Assembly: GCA_019550975.1 (NCBI GenBank)
Contig: SDWH01000015.1
Span: 1-64,000 of the forward strand
Source: Bacteroidales bacterium SW299
GTDB taxonomy: Bacteria; Bacteroidota; Bacteroidia; Bacteroidales; Bacteroidaceae
Direction of reading: 5' to 3'
Length of the DNA: 64,000 bases
Part shown: positions 16,915 through 26,419 of the stretch, one piece after another
How positions within the stretch are numbered: position 1 is the first letter of the stretch
Layout: the number at the start of each line of letters is the position of its first letter
Position numbers and translations under genes: made by a program
The notes under the pieces: model-generated
What the model saw: only the letters and a program-made list of their open reading frames with translations
Databases searched by the model: none
What the model was told of the DNA's origin: nothing

Positions 16915-17814
16915 TTATTCGAACTTTTGCGACAGCTTGTCGCGGTATTCGCGGGGCGAGCATCCGAAGTATCTTTTCACGTATTTCCCGAAGAACGACA
17001 GGTTGGGGAAGTCCAGCTCGTTCGACACTTCCTTGATGCTCATGTCCGTGCGGTTCAGCAGTTGCTTGATGTCCGTCACAACATACTGGTTGATGATTTC
17101 AGAGGCCGTATGCTCGCTCGTTTCCTTGCAGATGGCCGAAAGATACTTGGGCGTGATGTGCAGCTTGTCGGCATACCATGCCACCGAACGGCTTTTGGGA
17201 TAGGACGAAGCGATCAGTTCCGTGAAGGCGAAAAACAGGTTCTCGGCCGATGTGTATCCGTGAGGCTTGATTTCGATGAAGCGTTCGAGCACGTCGTGAA
17301 ACTCGTACATGAATGCGCGGAGCAGCGCGTCGGTTACTTCGCGCCCGTGCTTGCAGGCGGCGTTCGTAAGCTTCGAGCGGAGAAGGTCGTAGTATTGGTT
17401 GAACAGCGTCACTTCTTCGGAGCGCAGAGAAAGAATCGGGTTCTTCTCGAAGAACTGCTGCGCGTTCCATGTGCTTCGGGAGATCAGCGTCATCTGCTTT
17501 ATGTATTCGGGCGACAGGCAGATGCCTCTGAACTCCACGTCCGTGTCTGGCTCGCTGTTTCCTATGATGATGTTCGGCCGGCAGATAAGCAGCTCGTTTG
17601 TTTTCAGGGCCTTTTTCTCTCCATTGATAGAGATCGATACGGAACCTCTCAGGCACAGCAATGATATGAAAACGTTGACTTTGATAACCTCCTGCCGTTT
17701 CTGCATCTTGGGATTCGATATATTGTCTATAAGTGCCAGCCGGTCGTCATAATAAATGACCCCTTCCTTTGCTTTATCGTCGTTCAGACTTCTCTCCATT
17801 ATTTTTTTCTCCAT
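16915..17814 (-). CDS. AraC-family transcriptional regulator
   Basis: A protein of about 299 residues. The N-terminal part resembles a cupin-like sensing domain (VNVFISLLCLRGSVSISINGEKKALKTNELLICRPN). The C-terminal 100 residues form the AraC double helix-turn-helix: SRSVAWYADKLHITPKYLSAICKE and MSIKEVSNELDFPNLSFFGKYVKRYFGCSPREYR. The frame extends to an ATG at 17856; the ATG at 17814 (MEKKIMERSLND) was preferred and 17799 is also possible. It is divergent from the RND efflux operon starting at 18169, so it probably controls efflux expression. The inducer is unknown. Confidence 0.85.
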   Translation of the reverse strand: MEKKIMERSLNDDKAKEGVIYYDDRLALIDNISNPKMQKRQEVIKVNVFISLLCLRGSVSISINGEKKALKTNELLICRPNIIIGNSEPDTDVEFRGICLSPEYIKQMTLISRSTWNAQQFFEKNPILSLRSEEVTLFNQYYDLLRSKLTNAACKHGREVTDALLRAFMYEFHDVLERFIEIKPHGYTSAENLFFAFTELIASSYPKSRSVAWYADKLHITPKYLSAICKETSEHTASEIINQYVVTDIKQLLNRTDMSIKEVSNELDFPNLSFFGKYVKRYFGCSPREYRDKLSQKFE

Positions 17815-18168
17815 ACATTTTTGTGTTTCGCTGCAAAATAAACGAAATAAAGACAATACTTGATGATGCTTACTTCTTAAATATTGTCCCGATTGTCTGA
17901 TTTTGGGAGAAACGAGAAAAAATGACCAGTTCTGCGGATAGAAATCAGGTACAATTTTTTTTCAAAGCATTTTTCCTTGCATCCATGAAAAAAGACGGCG
18001 GATTTTTAAAAAAATAAGCTGACAAGTCATTTGAGATGACGGCTTATTTTGACTTGAATGACCCGTTATCTTGCTTAAAGTTATTCGTCATCTTTTTGCG
18101 GGAAACCTCGTGTCGGCAAAAGGACGTACATGCGCTGTGTTTTTTTTGAAAGATAAACAATAGTAAGT
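17815..18168. other. AraC/RND efflux divergent intergenic region
   Basis: No convincing gene in these 354 bases. A nested stem-loop stands out at 18013-18048: AATAAGC pairs with GCTTATT, and inside it GTCAT (18026-18030) pairs with ATGAC (18036-18040). On the minus strand it is followed by a run of seven Ts, so it could terminate or attenuate leftward transcription toward the araC gene, or be an operator. No clear TAnnTTTG box was seen for either gene. Confidence 0.5.
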
Positions 18169-19212
18169 ATGAAAATGATTCGTTGTTTTGTGCTGGCGGT
18201 GTCTGCATCGCTGGCACTGGCCGGGTGCCAAGTGAAAGAGGAGAAGACCGGCGGACCTTCTCCCGTAAGAGTGAAAGTGATGAAGGTTGCATTGTCCGAG
18301 CAGAAGACGTCCGGGCGTTTTTCCGGAACGGTGGAGGAAGCGGCCGGCACTCCGCTCAGCTTTTCCGTTATGGGAACGGTGAATGCCGTCAGCTTTCGCC
18401 TGGGCGACCGGGTGGAGAAGGGGCAGCTTCTTGCCTCGCTCGATGCCACGTCGGTTCGAAGCTGCTATGACGCGGCAAAGGCTGCGCTTGTGCAGGCGGA
18501 AGACGCTTACCGCCGCATGAAAGAGCTTCACGGCAAAGGGAGTCTGCCCGAAATCAAGTGGGTGGAGGTGCAGAGCAAGCTCCAGCAGGCGCGTTCCATG
18601 GAAGAAATGGCCCGCAAGAACCTGAAGGATTGCAAGCTGTATGCCCCGTTCAGCGGAGTGATAGCAGACAAGTCGATCGAAGTGGGACAGAACGTGATTC
18701 CCGGGATGGCCGTCGGAAAGCTGCTGGGGGTAAGCAGGCTGAAGGTAAAGATATCCATGCCGGAGTCGGAGATCGCTTCGGTGTCCTTACATCAGAAGGC
18801 GGAAATTGTCGTTCCGGCACTGGGGAGCCGCCGTTTCTCGGGAATGGTGAGCGAGAAGGGGATTATGGCGGATCCGTTTTCCCGTTCTTACGAAGTGAAG
18901 ATTGACGTGGCGGATGCCGGAGGAGATTTGATGCCGGGCATGGTGGCCGAAGTCAGATTGGCTGGCGCCGATGGAGGAACGGCGGTTATAGTTCCTGCAC
19001 GCATTGTGCAGCTGGACGAAAAGAACAGGTCGTTTGTATGGATAGACAACAATGGCGTTGCGGAAAAACGGGTGATTTCCTGCGGCGGCTTTTCCGGCGA
19101 CGGGGTGGTGGTTGCATCCGGACTCAAGGCGGATGACCGCATCATTGTAGAAGGACAGCAGAAAGTCTGCAACGGAACTAAAATTACGGCAGACGAGGAG
19201 GCAAAGCAATAA
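18169..19212 (+). CDS. RND efflux periplasmic adaptor (membrane fusion lipoprotein)
   Basis: A 347-residue adaptor linking an RND pump to a TolC-like outer-membrane channel. A lipobox LAGC places the lipidated cysteine at C20. The barrel-sandwich halves (GTVNAVSFRLGDRVEKGQLLASLDATSVRSC and LYAPFSGVIADKSIEVGQNVIPGMAVGKLL) flank an alpha-hairpin (about 95-150), followed by beta-barrel and membrane-proximal domains. It is the first gene of a three-gene pump operon (adaptor, RND pump, TolC). Because the pump gene is broken, the adaptor may currently lack its partner. Confidence 0.93.
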   Translation: MKMIRCFVLAVSASLALAGCQVKEEKTGGPSPVRVKVMKVALSEQKTSGRFSGTVEEAAGTPLSFSVMGTVNAVSFRLGDRVEKGQLLASLDATSVRSCYDAAKAALVQAEDAYRRMKELHGKGSLPEIKWVEVQSKLQQARSMEEMARKNLKDCKLYAPFSGVIADKSIEVGQNVIPGMAVGKLLGVSRLKVKISMPESEIASVSLHQKAEIVVPALGSRRFSGMVSEKGIMADPFSRSYEVKIDVADAGGDLMPGMVAEVRLAGADGGTAVIVPARIVQLDEKNRSFVWIDNNGVAEKRVISCGGFSGDGVVVASGLKADDRIIVEGQQKVCNGTKITADEEAKQ

Positions 19213-19221
19213 TCACGCATT

Positions 19222-22207
19222 ATGGAAAAGAAAAAACGTAACTTTGTGGAATGGGCGATGCACTACCGCTTGGCAATACGGCCCGGGAAATGGTTGAACA
19301 GGTGACCAAGCCGCTCGAAGAATATATCTTCACCTATAAGGAAGTGAAGAAAGAAAAAACTTTCTCGAAAAGCCGCGACGGCATCGTATACATACAAGTG
19401 GAACTGAATGATGATCTGACTAACAAAGACGAGTTCTGGAGCAAGTTCAAGCATGGCGTATCGCAGTTCAAGAGCCAGTTGCCTGGCAATGTGCTGGCAC
19501 TCATCGTGCAGGATGATTTCGGTGACACTTCTGCTCTGCTCATCACAATGGAAAGTGAAGACAAAACCTATCGCGAGCTGGACGACTACATGGACTTGCT
19601 GCAAGGCCGTCTGCGACGCATCCCTGCCGTGGGACGCATGACCGTGAGCGGGATGCAGAACGAACAAATATCGGTCTATCTTGATCACGACCGCCTCTCG
19701 AAGTATGGACTTAGCGATCAGACCCTTGCTCTCAGTCTGATGCAGAAAGGCTTCATCACCAGTGGCGGACGGGTGAAGGACGGCACCATGGTAGAGCCTA
19801 TCTACGTCAGCCGTTCGCTCAATACTGTGCGTGACGTTCAGGAGCAGATTGTCTATACCGACCCGAAAGGCAATGTGGTCCGTCTGAAGGATGTAGCTCG
19901 TGTGGTACGTGAATATCCTGATCCCGACAGTTACATCACGAACAACGGGCGCAAGTGCCTTCTGCTCTCCATCGAGATGAAGAAGGGAAAGAACATTGTG
20001 GCGATGGGCGATGAAATCAACAAGGTGCTGGATGAGTTTCAGACGGAACTGCCCAGTGATGTTACCTTGTTCCGCATCACCGACCAGCCGAAGGTGGTGG
20101 ATGACAGCGTGTCGAACTTTCTCCACGAACTCATCATCGCTATCGTGGCGGTGGTTATCGTGGTGATGCTCTTGTTGCCCTTGCGTGTGGCATTGGTGCT
20201 GCATCTACTATTCCGATTACCATATTCATATCTTTGGGACTGTTCTATGCTTTCGGCATCGAACTGAATACCGTAACGCTAGCGGCGTTGATAGTCACGT
20301 TGGGTATGATTGTCGACAATTCGATAGTCATTATCGACAGCTACCTGGAGATGTTGGGCGAAGGCATGTCGCGGTGGCATGCTTCCATTGAGAGCACCAC
20401 GCACTTCATTAAGTCTATCTTCTCCGCCACGCTGGCGATTAGTATCACGTTCTTCCCGTTCCTGTTCACGCTGACGGGCATGTTGAACGAGTTCGTGCTG
20501 AGCTTCCCGTGGGCGATTTCTATTGTGCTGGGCACATCGCTGCTCGTGGCAACACTGCTTGTACCCTTCATGCAGTTCTGGTTCATACGTAAGCCTATGG
20601 CGGTAAAGAAGACGGAAGGCAAGAAGCCGTTTAACTTCCTCGAACTCTTGCAGAAGCAATATGACTGGTTGTTCGACAAGTGCTTTGCCCATCCGAAGAT
20701 AACGGTGACCGTTGGCGTGGTTTCTATCGTGGTGGGTGCGGTGATGTTGACAGGTTTGCCCCAGCGCATCCTGCCCGTGGCCGATCGTAACCAGTTTGCC
20801 GTGGAGATATACCTCCCTACGGGAACTGATGTGGATATCACTGCACAAGTGGCAGACAGCATGGAACACATCCTGCGCCAAGACCCGCGCGTGGTGAGTG
20901 TGGCTTCCTTCAAGGGATGCGCCTCGCCCCGCTTCCAGACCTCGTATGCGCCGCAGATTCCCGGCACCAACTATGCCCAGTTCATCGTGAACACGACGGG
21001 TGTGGAGGCTACCGAGGCACTGCTGGACGAGTACACCCCGAAATACACCGACTACTTCCCCGGTGCTCGCGTGCGCTTCAAGCAGTTGTGTTACAGCGAT
21101 GCCGCCTATCCTATCGAGGTGCGGCTGTCGGGCGAAGACTTGGAAGTGCTGAAGCATGACGCGCAAGCGGTGCTGGAAGAGCTGAAGCAGATACCGGAAC
21201 TTATCCTCGTGCAGACCGACTTCAACGAGCCGTTGCCCGCCGTGGCCGTCAACCTGAAAGAAGATGAGGCTACCCGTTTGGGCGTGACCAACCTCGGACT
21301 GGAGTCCACCCTTGCCATGCGCTATGGCGACGGGCTGGCGATAGCCAACGTGTGGGAAGGTGATTATCGGATACCGGTTGTGCTGAAAAGCACCAAAGCC
21401 GACCGTGCCTTTTCGGCTGATGTGGAAGACGAACTGATACCTGTAGCCGGCGGACTGGAGAACGTTCCCTTGCGGCAAGTGGCGGATGTGGAGCCTGCAT
21501 GGGAGGAGGGACAGATTGTCCGGCGCAACGGAATATACACCGTCAGCGTGCAGGCGGAACTGGAGCGCGGCATGAATGCCATGCAGATGACTGTCCGTGT
21601 ACAGGAAGTAATGAAAGACATGCAGCTTTCAGACGGGGTGACTCTTTCTTACGGCGGAGAGCAGGAGAAGACGGATGAAGACATGCCTCAGCTCATGAGC
21701 GGTCTGATGCTGGCTTCCGTAATCATCTTCTTCATCCTTCTGGCTCATTTCCGCAAGATCAGCATTGCCCTGCTGATATTCGGCAGCCTGACGCTTTGCC
21801 TCTTCGGTACCGCCTTCGGCATTCTCATTCAGGGGGTGGACTTCAGCATCACCAGCATATTGGGAGTGGTAAGCCTTATGGGTATCATTGTGCGCAACGG
21901 CATCATCATGATAGACTATGCCGAAGAGCTGCGGGCTGCGGAGCATTTGAGCGCTTCCGATGCCATCTACCATTCCGCACGGCGGCGTATGCGTCCCATC
22001 TTCCTGACTTCGGCCGCTGCTTCGATGAGCGTGATTCCGATGATTCTGGGACGCTCGAGCCTGTTGATGCCGATGGGAACGGTCATCTGCTACGGCACGC
22101 TCATAACGATGGTTTTCCTGCTTACCGTCCTGCCGTGCATGTATCTGCTCATTTTCCGCGGCACCTCGGAACGGCGCGAGAAGTGGGATGCTTTGGAGAA
22201 ACAATAA
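19222..22207 (+). pseudogene. RND efflux inner-membrane transporter, disrupted by two lesions
   Basis: Reading frames at 19222 (MEKKKRNFVEWAMHYR...), 19251 (...NTAREMVEQVTKPLEEYIFTYKEVKKEKTF...) and 20234 (...LFYAFGIELNTVTLAALIVTLGMIVDNSIVIIDSYLE...) together make one RND pump. Lesion 1, near 19265: HYR is followed within a few bases, in another frame, by GNTAREMVEQ, so the first transmembrane helix and start of the periplasmic domain (roughly 35-40 residues by comparison with the family) are missing. Lesion 2, near 20198: GTGGCATTGGTGCTGCA appears to have lost one G from GTGGCTGCA, shifting the frame within helix TM2. The rest is intact to the stop at 22207. A full-length pump cannot be made unless these are assembly errors. 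Confidence 0.85.
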
Positions 22208-22235
22208 CTTATGAATCTTTTAGCTGATTGAAGCA

Positions 22236-23513
22236 ATGAAACTTAGAAGTATATCCGTTCTGACGGTCGGCCTTATGCTGGCGGGAACGACTTTTGCCCA
22301 GCATGCCTATACGCTGGACGAGTGCATAGAAGCTGCCTTGCAGAACAACGTGCGCATGAAGAATGCCGAAAACGATCTGAAGGTGGCTGCGCACGAACGC
22401 AAGAACGCCTTTACGAATTATTTCCCTACTCTTTCCGCTTCGGGCGGAGGCTTCATGTCTGACAAGCCTGTCCTCGACCTTGAACTGGCGCCGGGCATGG
22501 GATTGTCGATGTTGAAGAACGGCATTGTGGGCGGAGTGTCGGCGGCAATGCCGGTATTCACGGGAGGACAGATCGTAAACGGGAACAAGCTGGCAAAGGA
22601 GAACGTCGAAAAATACCGCCTCTTGCGCCACCAGTCGGAATACGAAGTGGAGCTTACGGTGGAGAATTATTTCTGGCAGGCTGTTGTGGCGCAGGAGAAA
22701 CTGCGCACCATCGCCGCCCTGGAAAAGCAGTTGGCGCAGTTGACGAATGATGTCACCGCATCGGTCGAAGCGGGAGTCACCACACGCAATGATCTGTTGC
22801 AGGTGCAGCTCCGCAGCAACGAAACGCTCAGTGCGCGCCTTTCTGCCGAAAACGCCTGCCGTCTGGCGCGCCGTCTGCTGGCGCAATACATCGGAGCCGG
22901 AACAGACAGCATCGGAATAGACTTCGTGCTGGCTGATTCGCTTCCCCGCAATCCCGGCTTCCTTTATACCGATCCCGAAGAAGCCTTGTACCGTACCGAC
23001 GAATACAATCTGATGAATACGGACTTGAGAGCCAAACGCATCGAACACCGCATCAGTGTGGGGAAGAACCTGCCGACGGTGGCCGTCGGAGGCGGATACG
23101 GATACAACAACCTGCTGGATAAGGACTGCACTTCATGGATTGGCTTTGTCACGGTAAGCGTTCCGCTTTCCGGATGGTGGGGAGGAGCGCACGACATCAA
23201 GAAGCACAAGCTGGAGATACAGTCGGCAGAGAATACGCTTGCCGACGGAAGCGATTTGCTGAAACTGCGGATGGAAAGCACGTGGGATGACCTGACTGAT
23301 GCTTATCGGAACGTGGAGATTGCGCAGGTTTCCATCTCTCAGTCTGCGGAGAACCTGCGTCTGAACACGGACTATTACGCTGCCGGAACCTGTTCGATGA
23401 GCGATCTGCTGGAGGCGCAGACTCTTTATCGCCAGAGCCGCGACCGGTATGTGGAGGCATATGCGAAGTATCAGATAAAGAAGCGTGAATACTTGCAGGC
23501 TACAGGACGCTGA
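22236..23513 (+). CDS. TolC-family outer-membrane efflux protein
   Basis: A 425-residue outer-membrane channel. The signal peptide (about 1-21, AGTTFAQ) is followed by the duplicated TolC repeat: YTLDECIEAALQNNVRMKNAENDLKVAAHERKNAFTNYFPTLSASGG and, in the second half, EIAQVSISQSAENLRLNTDYYAAGTCSMSDLLEAQTLYRQSRDRYVEAYAKYQIKKREYL. TolC proteins trimerise into a barrel plus alpha-helical tunnel that exports substrates delivered by the RND pump. It lies 28 bp after the damaged pump gene and is itself intact, so it may still serve other pumps. Confidence 0.93.
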   Translation: MKLRSISVLTVGLMLAGTTFAQHAYTLDECIEAALQNNVRMKNAENDLKVAAHERKNAFTNYFPTLSASGGGFMSDKPVLDLELAPGMGLSMLKNGIVGGVSAAMPVFTGGQIVNGNKLAKENVEKYRLLRHQSEYEVELTVENYFWQAVVAQEKLRTIAALEKQLAQLTNDVTASVEAGVTTRNDLLQVQLRSNETLSARLSAENACRLARRLLAQYIGAGTDSIGIDFVLADSLPRNPGFLYTDPEEALYRTDEYNLMNTDLRAKRIEHRISVGKNLPTVAVGGGYGYNNLLDKDCTSWIGFVTVSVPLSGWWGGAHDIKKHKLEIQSAENTLADGSDLLKLRMESTWDDLTDAYRNVEIAQVSISQSAENLRLNTDYYAAGTCSMSDLLEAQTLYRQSRDRYVEAYAKYQIKKREYLQATGR

Positions 23514-23624
23514 GGCGGAATTGGAACGATGTTTTCAGTTGGCGGAACATGCTGCTGTAGGATGATTGCCGTATATTGCGGCTGTAAAAACAAATAAGTG
23601 ATAACTGTAAAAAAACGTGTGAGT

Positions 23625-23849
23625 ATGGATAAGGTAAGCATTGGAATGAATGCCGGCATCGTCTGGCGTGTGGTCCGCAATCATGGACCGCTTGTGGGCT
23701 ACAAGGAATTGAAGAAAGCCTCAGGGCTTTCCGACCGTGATCTGAATGCGGCTATCGGGTGGCTGGCCCGTGAGAACAAGATCGAGTTTGCCACCAATCC
23801 GGACGATGATTCCGATCTGTTCTTTGTAGAATTGAATGTATATTTCTGA
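23625..23849 (+). CDS. DUF2582 winged-helix protein
   Basis: A 74-residue protein matching the DUF2582 family: MDKVSIGMNAGIVWRVVRNHGPLVGYKELKKASGLSDRDLNAAIGWLARENKI. The segment GYKELKKASGLSDRDLNAAIGWLARENKI reads as a winged helix-turn-helix. The start at 23625 was chosen over 23598 because the family N-terminus begins near this Met. Proteins of this kind are short, common in Bacteroidetes and of unknown function, possibly DNA-binding. A bidirectional terminator follows. Confidence 0.8.
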   Translation: MDKVSIGMNAGIVWRVVRNHGPLVGYKELKKASGLSDRDLNAAIGWLARENKIEFATNPDDDSDLFFVELNVYF

Positions 23850-23858
23850 CGGTGCAAA

Positions 23859-23904
23859 AAAGTCACGAAGAACGGAAAGCGAATACCCGTATCTTCGTGA
23901 CTTT
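23859..23904. terminator. Bidirectional terminator
   Basis: A perfect 13-bp inverted repeat (AAAGTCACGAAGA at 23859-23871 with TCTTCGTGACTTT at 23892-23904) between convergent genes. A-rich and T-rich flanks fit use in both directions. Confidence 0.85.
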
Positions 23905-23935
23905 ATATCTCGAGGCTTGCCGGAACCGGCAGTCC

Positions 23936-24535
23936 TTATTTCTTGGGAGCCGGATTGTAGCGTGCGTTCAGCCCTTCCACGATTTCCTGTGTGATGTCGA
24001 GTGACTTGTCGGCAAACAGCAGGTTGTCGAGCTGTGTGTTGCTGATGATCAGGCTGTATCCTTTTGACTGGTTGTACACTTTCAGGAACGAGTTGATTGA
24101 GTCGCGCAGCTGGAGGCTGTTCTTCTGGTTTTCAGCTTGCAGTTCTGCATAGAGCTTTTCCTGCAGCTGCTGGAGGTCGCGCTGCTTCTGGAGCAGACGT
24201 GCGTTTTCCTGTTCGGCACGTTCGCGGCTTGCGAATCCGTTGTTTTCAATCTTGCGCTGGAATTCTCTCATCTCGCCGTCCAGTTCCTTGGCCTTTTCGT
24301 TCAGTGTGGTGCGGATGTTTTCTTCCTTCTTGATCATCTCTTCGTTCAGATCGTTCCAGTAGCGGTATTTGGTAAGAAGCGAATCCACCTCTACGTAGGC
24401 GATTTTCATATTTGTTCCTGCAACGGCCGGAGCTGTTGTCGTGGCAGATGAATCATTCTTCTGGTTACATTGAGTAAACAAAAGAGCGAATGCGAATGCG
24501 ACGAAGGCATTCAGGATGTACTTTGTCTTTTTCAT
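23936..24535 (-). CDS. OmpH/Skp-family periplasmic chaperone-like protein
   Basis: A 199-residue protein. The N-terminal hydrophobic signal (about 5-22) ends FTQC, so it may be a lipoprotein with C23. After a short linker the Skp-like pattern appears: MKIAYVEVDSLLTKYRYWNDL, then a long, highly charged coiled-coil region (about 65-150, rich in K/E/Q) and a C-terminal strand GYSLIISNTQLDNLLFADKSLDITQEIVEGLNARY. Skp/OmpH proteins hold outer-membrane proteins in the periplasm. A divergent role in Bacteroidetes is possible. A small membrane protein gene lies just upstream. Confidence 0.88.
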   Translation of the reverse strand: MKKTKYILNAFVAFAFALLFTQCNQKNDSSATTTAPAVAGTNMKIAYVEVDSLLTKYRYWNDLNEEMIKKEENIRTTLNEKAKELDGEMREFQRKIENNGFASRERAEQENARLLQKQRDLQQLQEKLYAELQAENQKNSLQLRDSINSFLKVYNQSKGYSLIISNTQLDNLLFADKSLDITQEIVEGLNARYNPAPKK

Positions 24536-24590
24536 ACGGTTAAAGTATCATTGTTAGTTAATATTTCGTTTTCTGTCGCTTCATTCTGCA

Positions 24591-24809
24591 TTACCGGATG
24601 TCTTTCCGTTCGGCTATCGCATGCGGATTGGCACGCTGCGCTTCCCTGTCTTGCGACTGTACGCAGCCGATGCCCTTTGCTTTCATGGCTTTGTTCCCGC
24701 TTACGTGGGTGTTCGGGAAACGCCCGTTTTTCTTGAACAGGATTTTTACCGACAGCAAAACCACGCTGATAGCAACTATTAACAGTGTAATCAGAATTGT
24801 CTGAAGCAT
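24591..24809 (-). CDS. Small conserved Bacteroidetes membrane protein
   Basis: A 72-residue protein: an N-terminal transmembrane helix (about 3-24, ILITLLIVAISVVLLSVKI), then a basic, hydrophilic tail with the motif NTHVSGNKAMKAKGIGCVQSQDREAQ. I recognise the tail as characteristic of a short membrane protein recurrent in Bacteroidetes, but no function is known to me. A Bacteroides -7 box on the minus strand (TATCTTTG, 24835-24828) lies 19 bp before its start, supporting expression. The following gene (OmpH-like) is 55 bp downstream. Confidence 0.75.
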   Translation of the reverse strand: MLQTILITLLIVAISVVLLSVKILFKKNGRFPNTHVSGNKAMKAKGIGCVQSQDREAQRANPHAIAERKDIR

Positions 24810-24827
24810 TTCTATTAATTTTGTGGT

Positions 24828-24919
24828 GCAAAGATATATTTTTTGTCATGATAACTTTGGATTTTGTCCTGAAAAAAGTCGTTTTGGAGGAGTAAATCAT
24901 GGTATTTAACTTATTTTTG
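24828..24919. promoter_or_regulatory. Divergent -7 boxes upstream of the small membrane protein and pepD
   Basis: TATCTTTG on the minus strand (24835-24828) serves the gene at 24809. TATTTTTG on the plus strand (24912-24919) lies 43 bp before pepD, with a TTTG at 24883-24886 (25-bp spacer). Confidence 0.5.
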
Positions 24920-24961
24920 CGGATTGAATAATATGCAACATTTAATTTAGACGATTATTTT

Positions 24962-26419
24962 ATGGAAAAAAAAGATTTGCAGCCGGCATCGGTTTTTCAT
25001 TATTTTGAGGAAATCTGTCACGTACCCCGTCCCTCGAAGAAAGAGGAGAGAATCAGACAATATTTGACAGACTTTGCGGAATCGCACGGACTGGAGTATA
25101 AAGTGGATGAGGCAGGAAATGTGCTGATCAGAAAAAACGCTTCTGCCGGAAAAGAACACCTGAAGACAGTGGTGCTTCAGTCGCACATGGATATGGTCTG
25201 TGAAAAGAACGGCGGCGTGGAGCATAATTTCGATACCGATCCAATCGAAACTTACATCGACGGCGATTGGCTGCGGGCAAAGGGTACGACGCTGGGTGCC
25301 GACAACGGAATCGGCGTGGCTACGGAGCTGGCCGTGCTGGCAGACCGGAATATAGAGCACGGTCCGATAGAATGCTTGTTTACCGTAGACGAAGAAACCG
25401 GACTGACGGGAGCCTTTGCGCTGAAAGAGGGTTTCATGAACGGAGATATTCTGCTGAACCTTGACTCGGAGGATGAAGGCGAACTGTTTATCGGATGTGC
25501 AGGCGGTGCGGGCACTACGGCCGAGTTTCCCTGTCCGATGGTGCAGGCTCCCGAAGGATATTTCTTCTTCCGTGTGGTAGTCAAGGGACTGACGGGAGGT
25601 CATTCGGGCGATGACATCAACAAGAACCGGGCGAATGCCAACAAGATTCTGAACCGTTACCTGACTGCCCTGATGCAGCGTTACGGCATGTGCCTCTGCG
25701 AGATAGACGGAGGCAATCTGCACAATGCCATACCCCGCGAGGCGTCGGCAGTATGTGCGGTGCCGATGGCTCATAAGGAAGATGTGCGTGTGGACCTGAA
25801 TGTTTTCCTTGCGGAAATTGAAGATGAATATGCGGTGACGGAACCCAACCTGATTATGGAACTTGAATCAGAATCTCCCCGCCGGGAGGTGATGGAGGCA
25901 GAAGCCATGAAGCGTTTCCTGCTTGCAGTATACGCAGTGCATAACGGGGTTTACGCCATGAGCCAGGACATCCCGGGACTGGTGGAAACGTCTTCCAATC
26001 TGGCTTCTGTCAAGCAGAAAGACGGGAAGATCATTGTTGTCACCAGCCAGCGCAGCTCCATCCTGTCTTCGCGCAAAGACATGTCGCAGGCGGTGCGCGC
26101 CGCTTTCGAACTGGGCGGAGCATCCTGTGTCACAGCCGACGGTTATCCGGGATGGAAGCCGAATCCTTCTTCCGAAATCTTGGGCATAGCCGTGGAAAGC
26201 TACAAGCGGCTGTTCGGGGCAGAGCCGAAGGTGAAGGCCATTCACGCCGGACTGGAGTGCGGCCTGTTCCTCGAAAAATATCCTTCGCTCGATATGGTGT
26301 CTTTCGGTCCGACGTTGCGGGGCGTTCATTCGCCCGACGAGCGCATGCTGATCCCTACGGTTGAGAAATTCTGGAACCATCTGCTCGATGTGCTGAAACA
26401 CATTCCTGCCAAGGCATGA
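24962..26419 (+). CDS. pepD: Aminoacyl-histidine dipeptidase (M20C)
   Basis: A 485-residue zinc dipeptidase that hydrolyses dipeptides, classically X-His such as carnosine. The metal-binding motif QSHMDMVCE (H75, D77), the bridging aspartate in LGADNGIGVA, the catalytic DEETGLTGAFAL and GGHSGDDINKNRANANK are all present. The C-terminal VSFGPTLRGVHSPDERMLIPTVEKFW carries the last metal histidine. No signal peptide, so cytoplasmic. Its stop overlaps the next gene by 4 bp, giving a small operon with an EEP hydrolase and a nuclease. Confidence 0.95.
   Translation: MEKKDLQPASVFHYFEEICHVPRPSKKEERIRQYLTDFAESHGLEYKVDEAGNVLIRKNASAGKEHLKTVVLQSHMDMVCEKNGGVEHNFDTDPIETYIDGDWLRAKGTTLGADNGIGVATELAVLADRNIEHGPIECLFTVDEETGLTGAFALKEGFMNGDILLNLDSEDEGELFIGCAGGAGTTAEFPCPMVQAPEGYFFFRVVVKGLTGGHSGDDINKNRANANKILNRYLTALMQRYGMCLCEIDGGNLHNAIPREASAVCAVPMAHKEDVRVDLNVFLAEIEDEYAVTEPNLIMELESESPRREVMEAEAMKRFLLAVYAVHNGVYAMSQDIPGLVETSSNLASVKQKDGKIIVVTSQRSSILSSRKDMSQAVRAAFELGGASCVTADGYPGWKPNPSSEILGIAVESYKRLFGAEPKVKAIHAGLECGLFLEKYPSLDMVSFGPTLRGVHSPDERMLIPTVEKFWNHLLDVLKHIPAKA

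Noticed and set aside
19263-20204. A 313-codon minus-strand frame opposite the broken RND gene
   Set aside because: RND-family sequence on the plus strand explains the region; the minus product is His/Arg/Gln-rich without family features.
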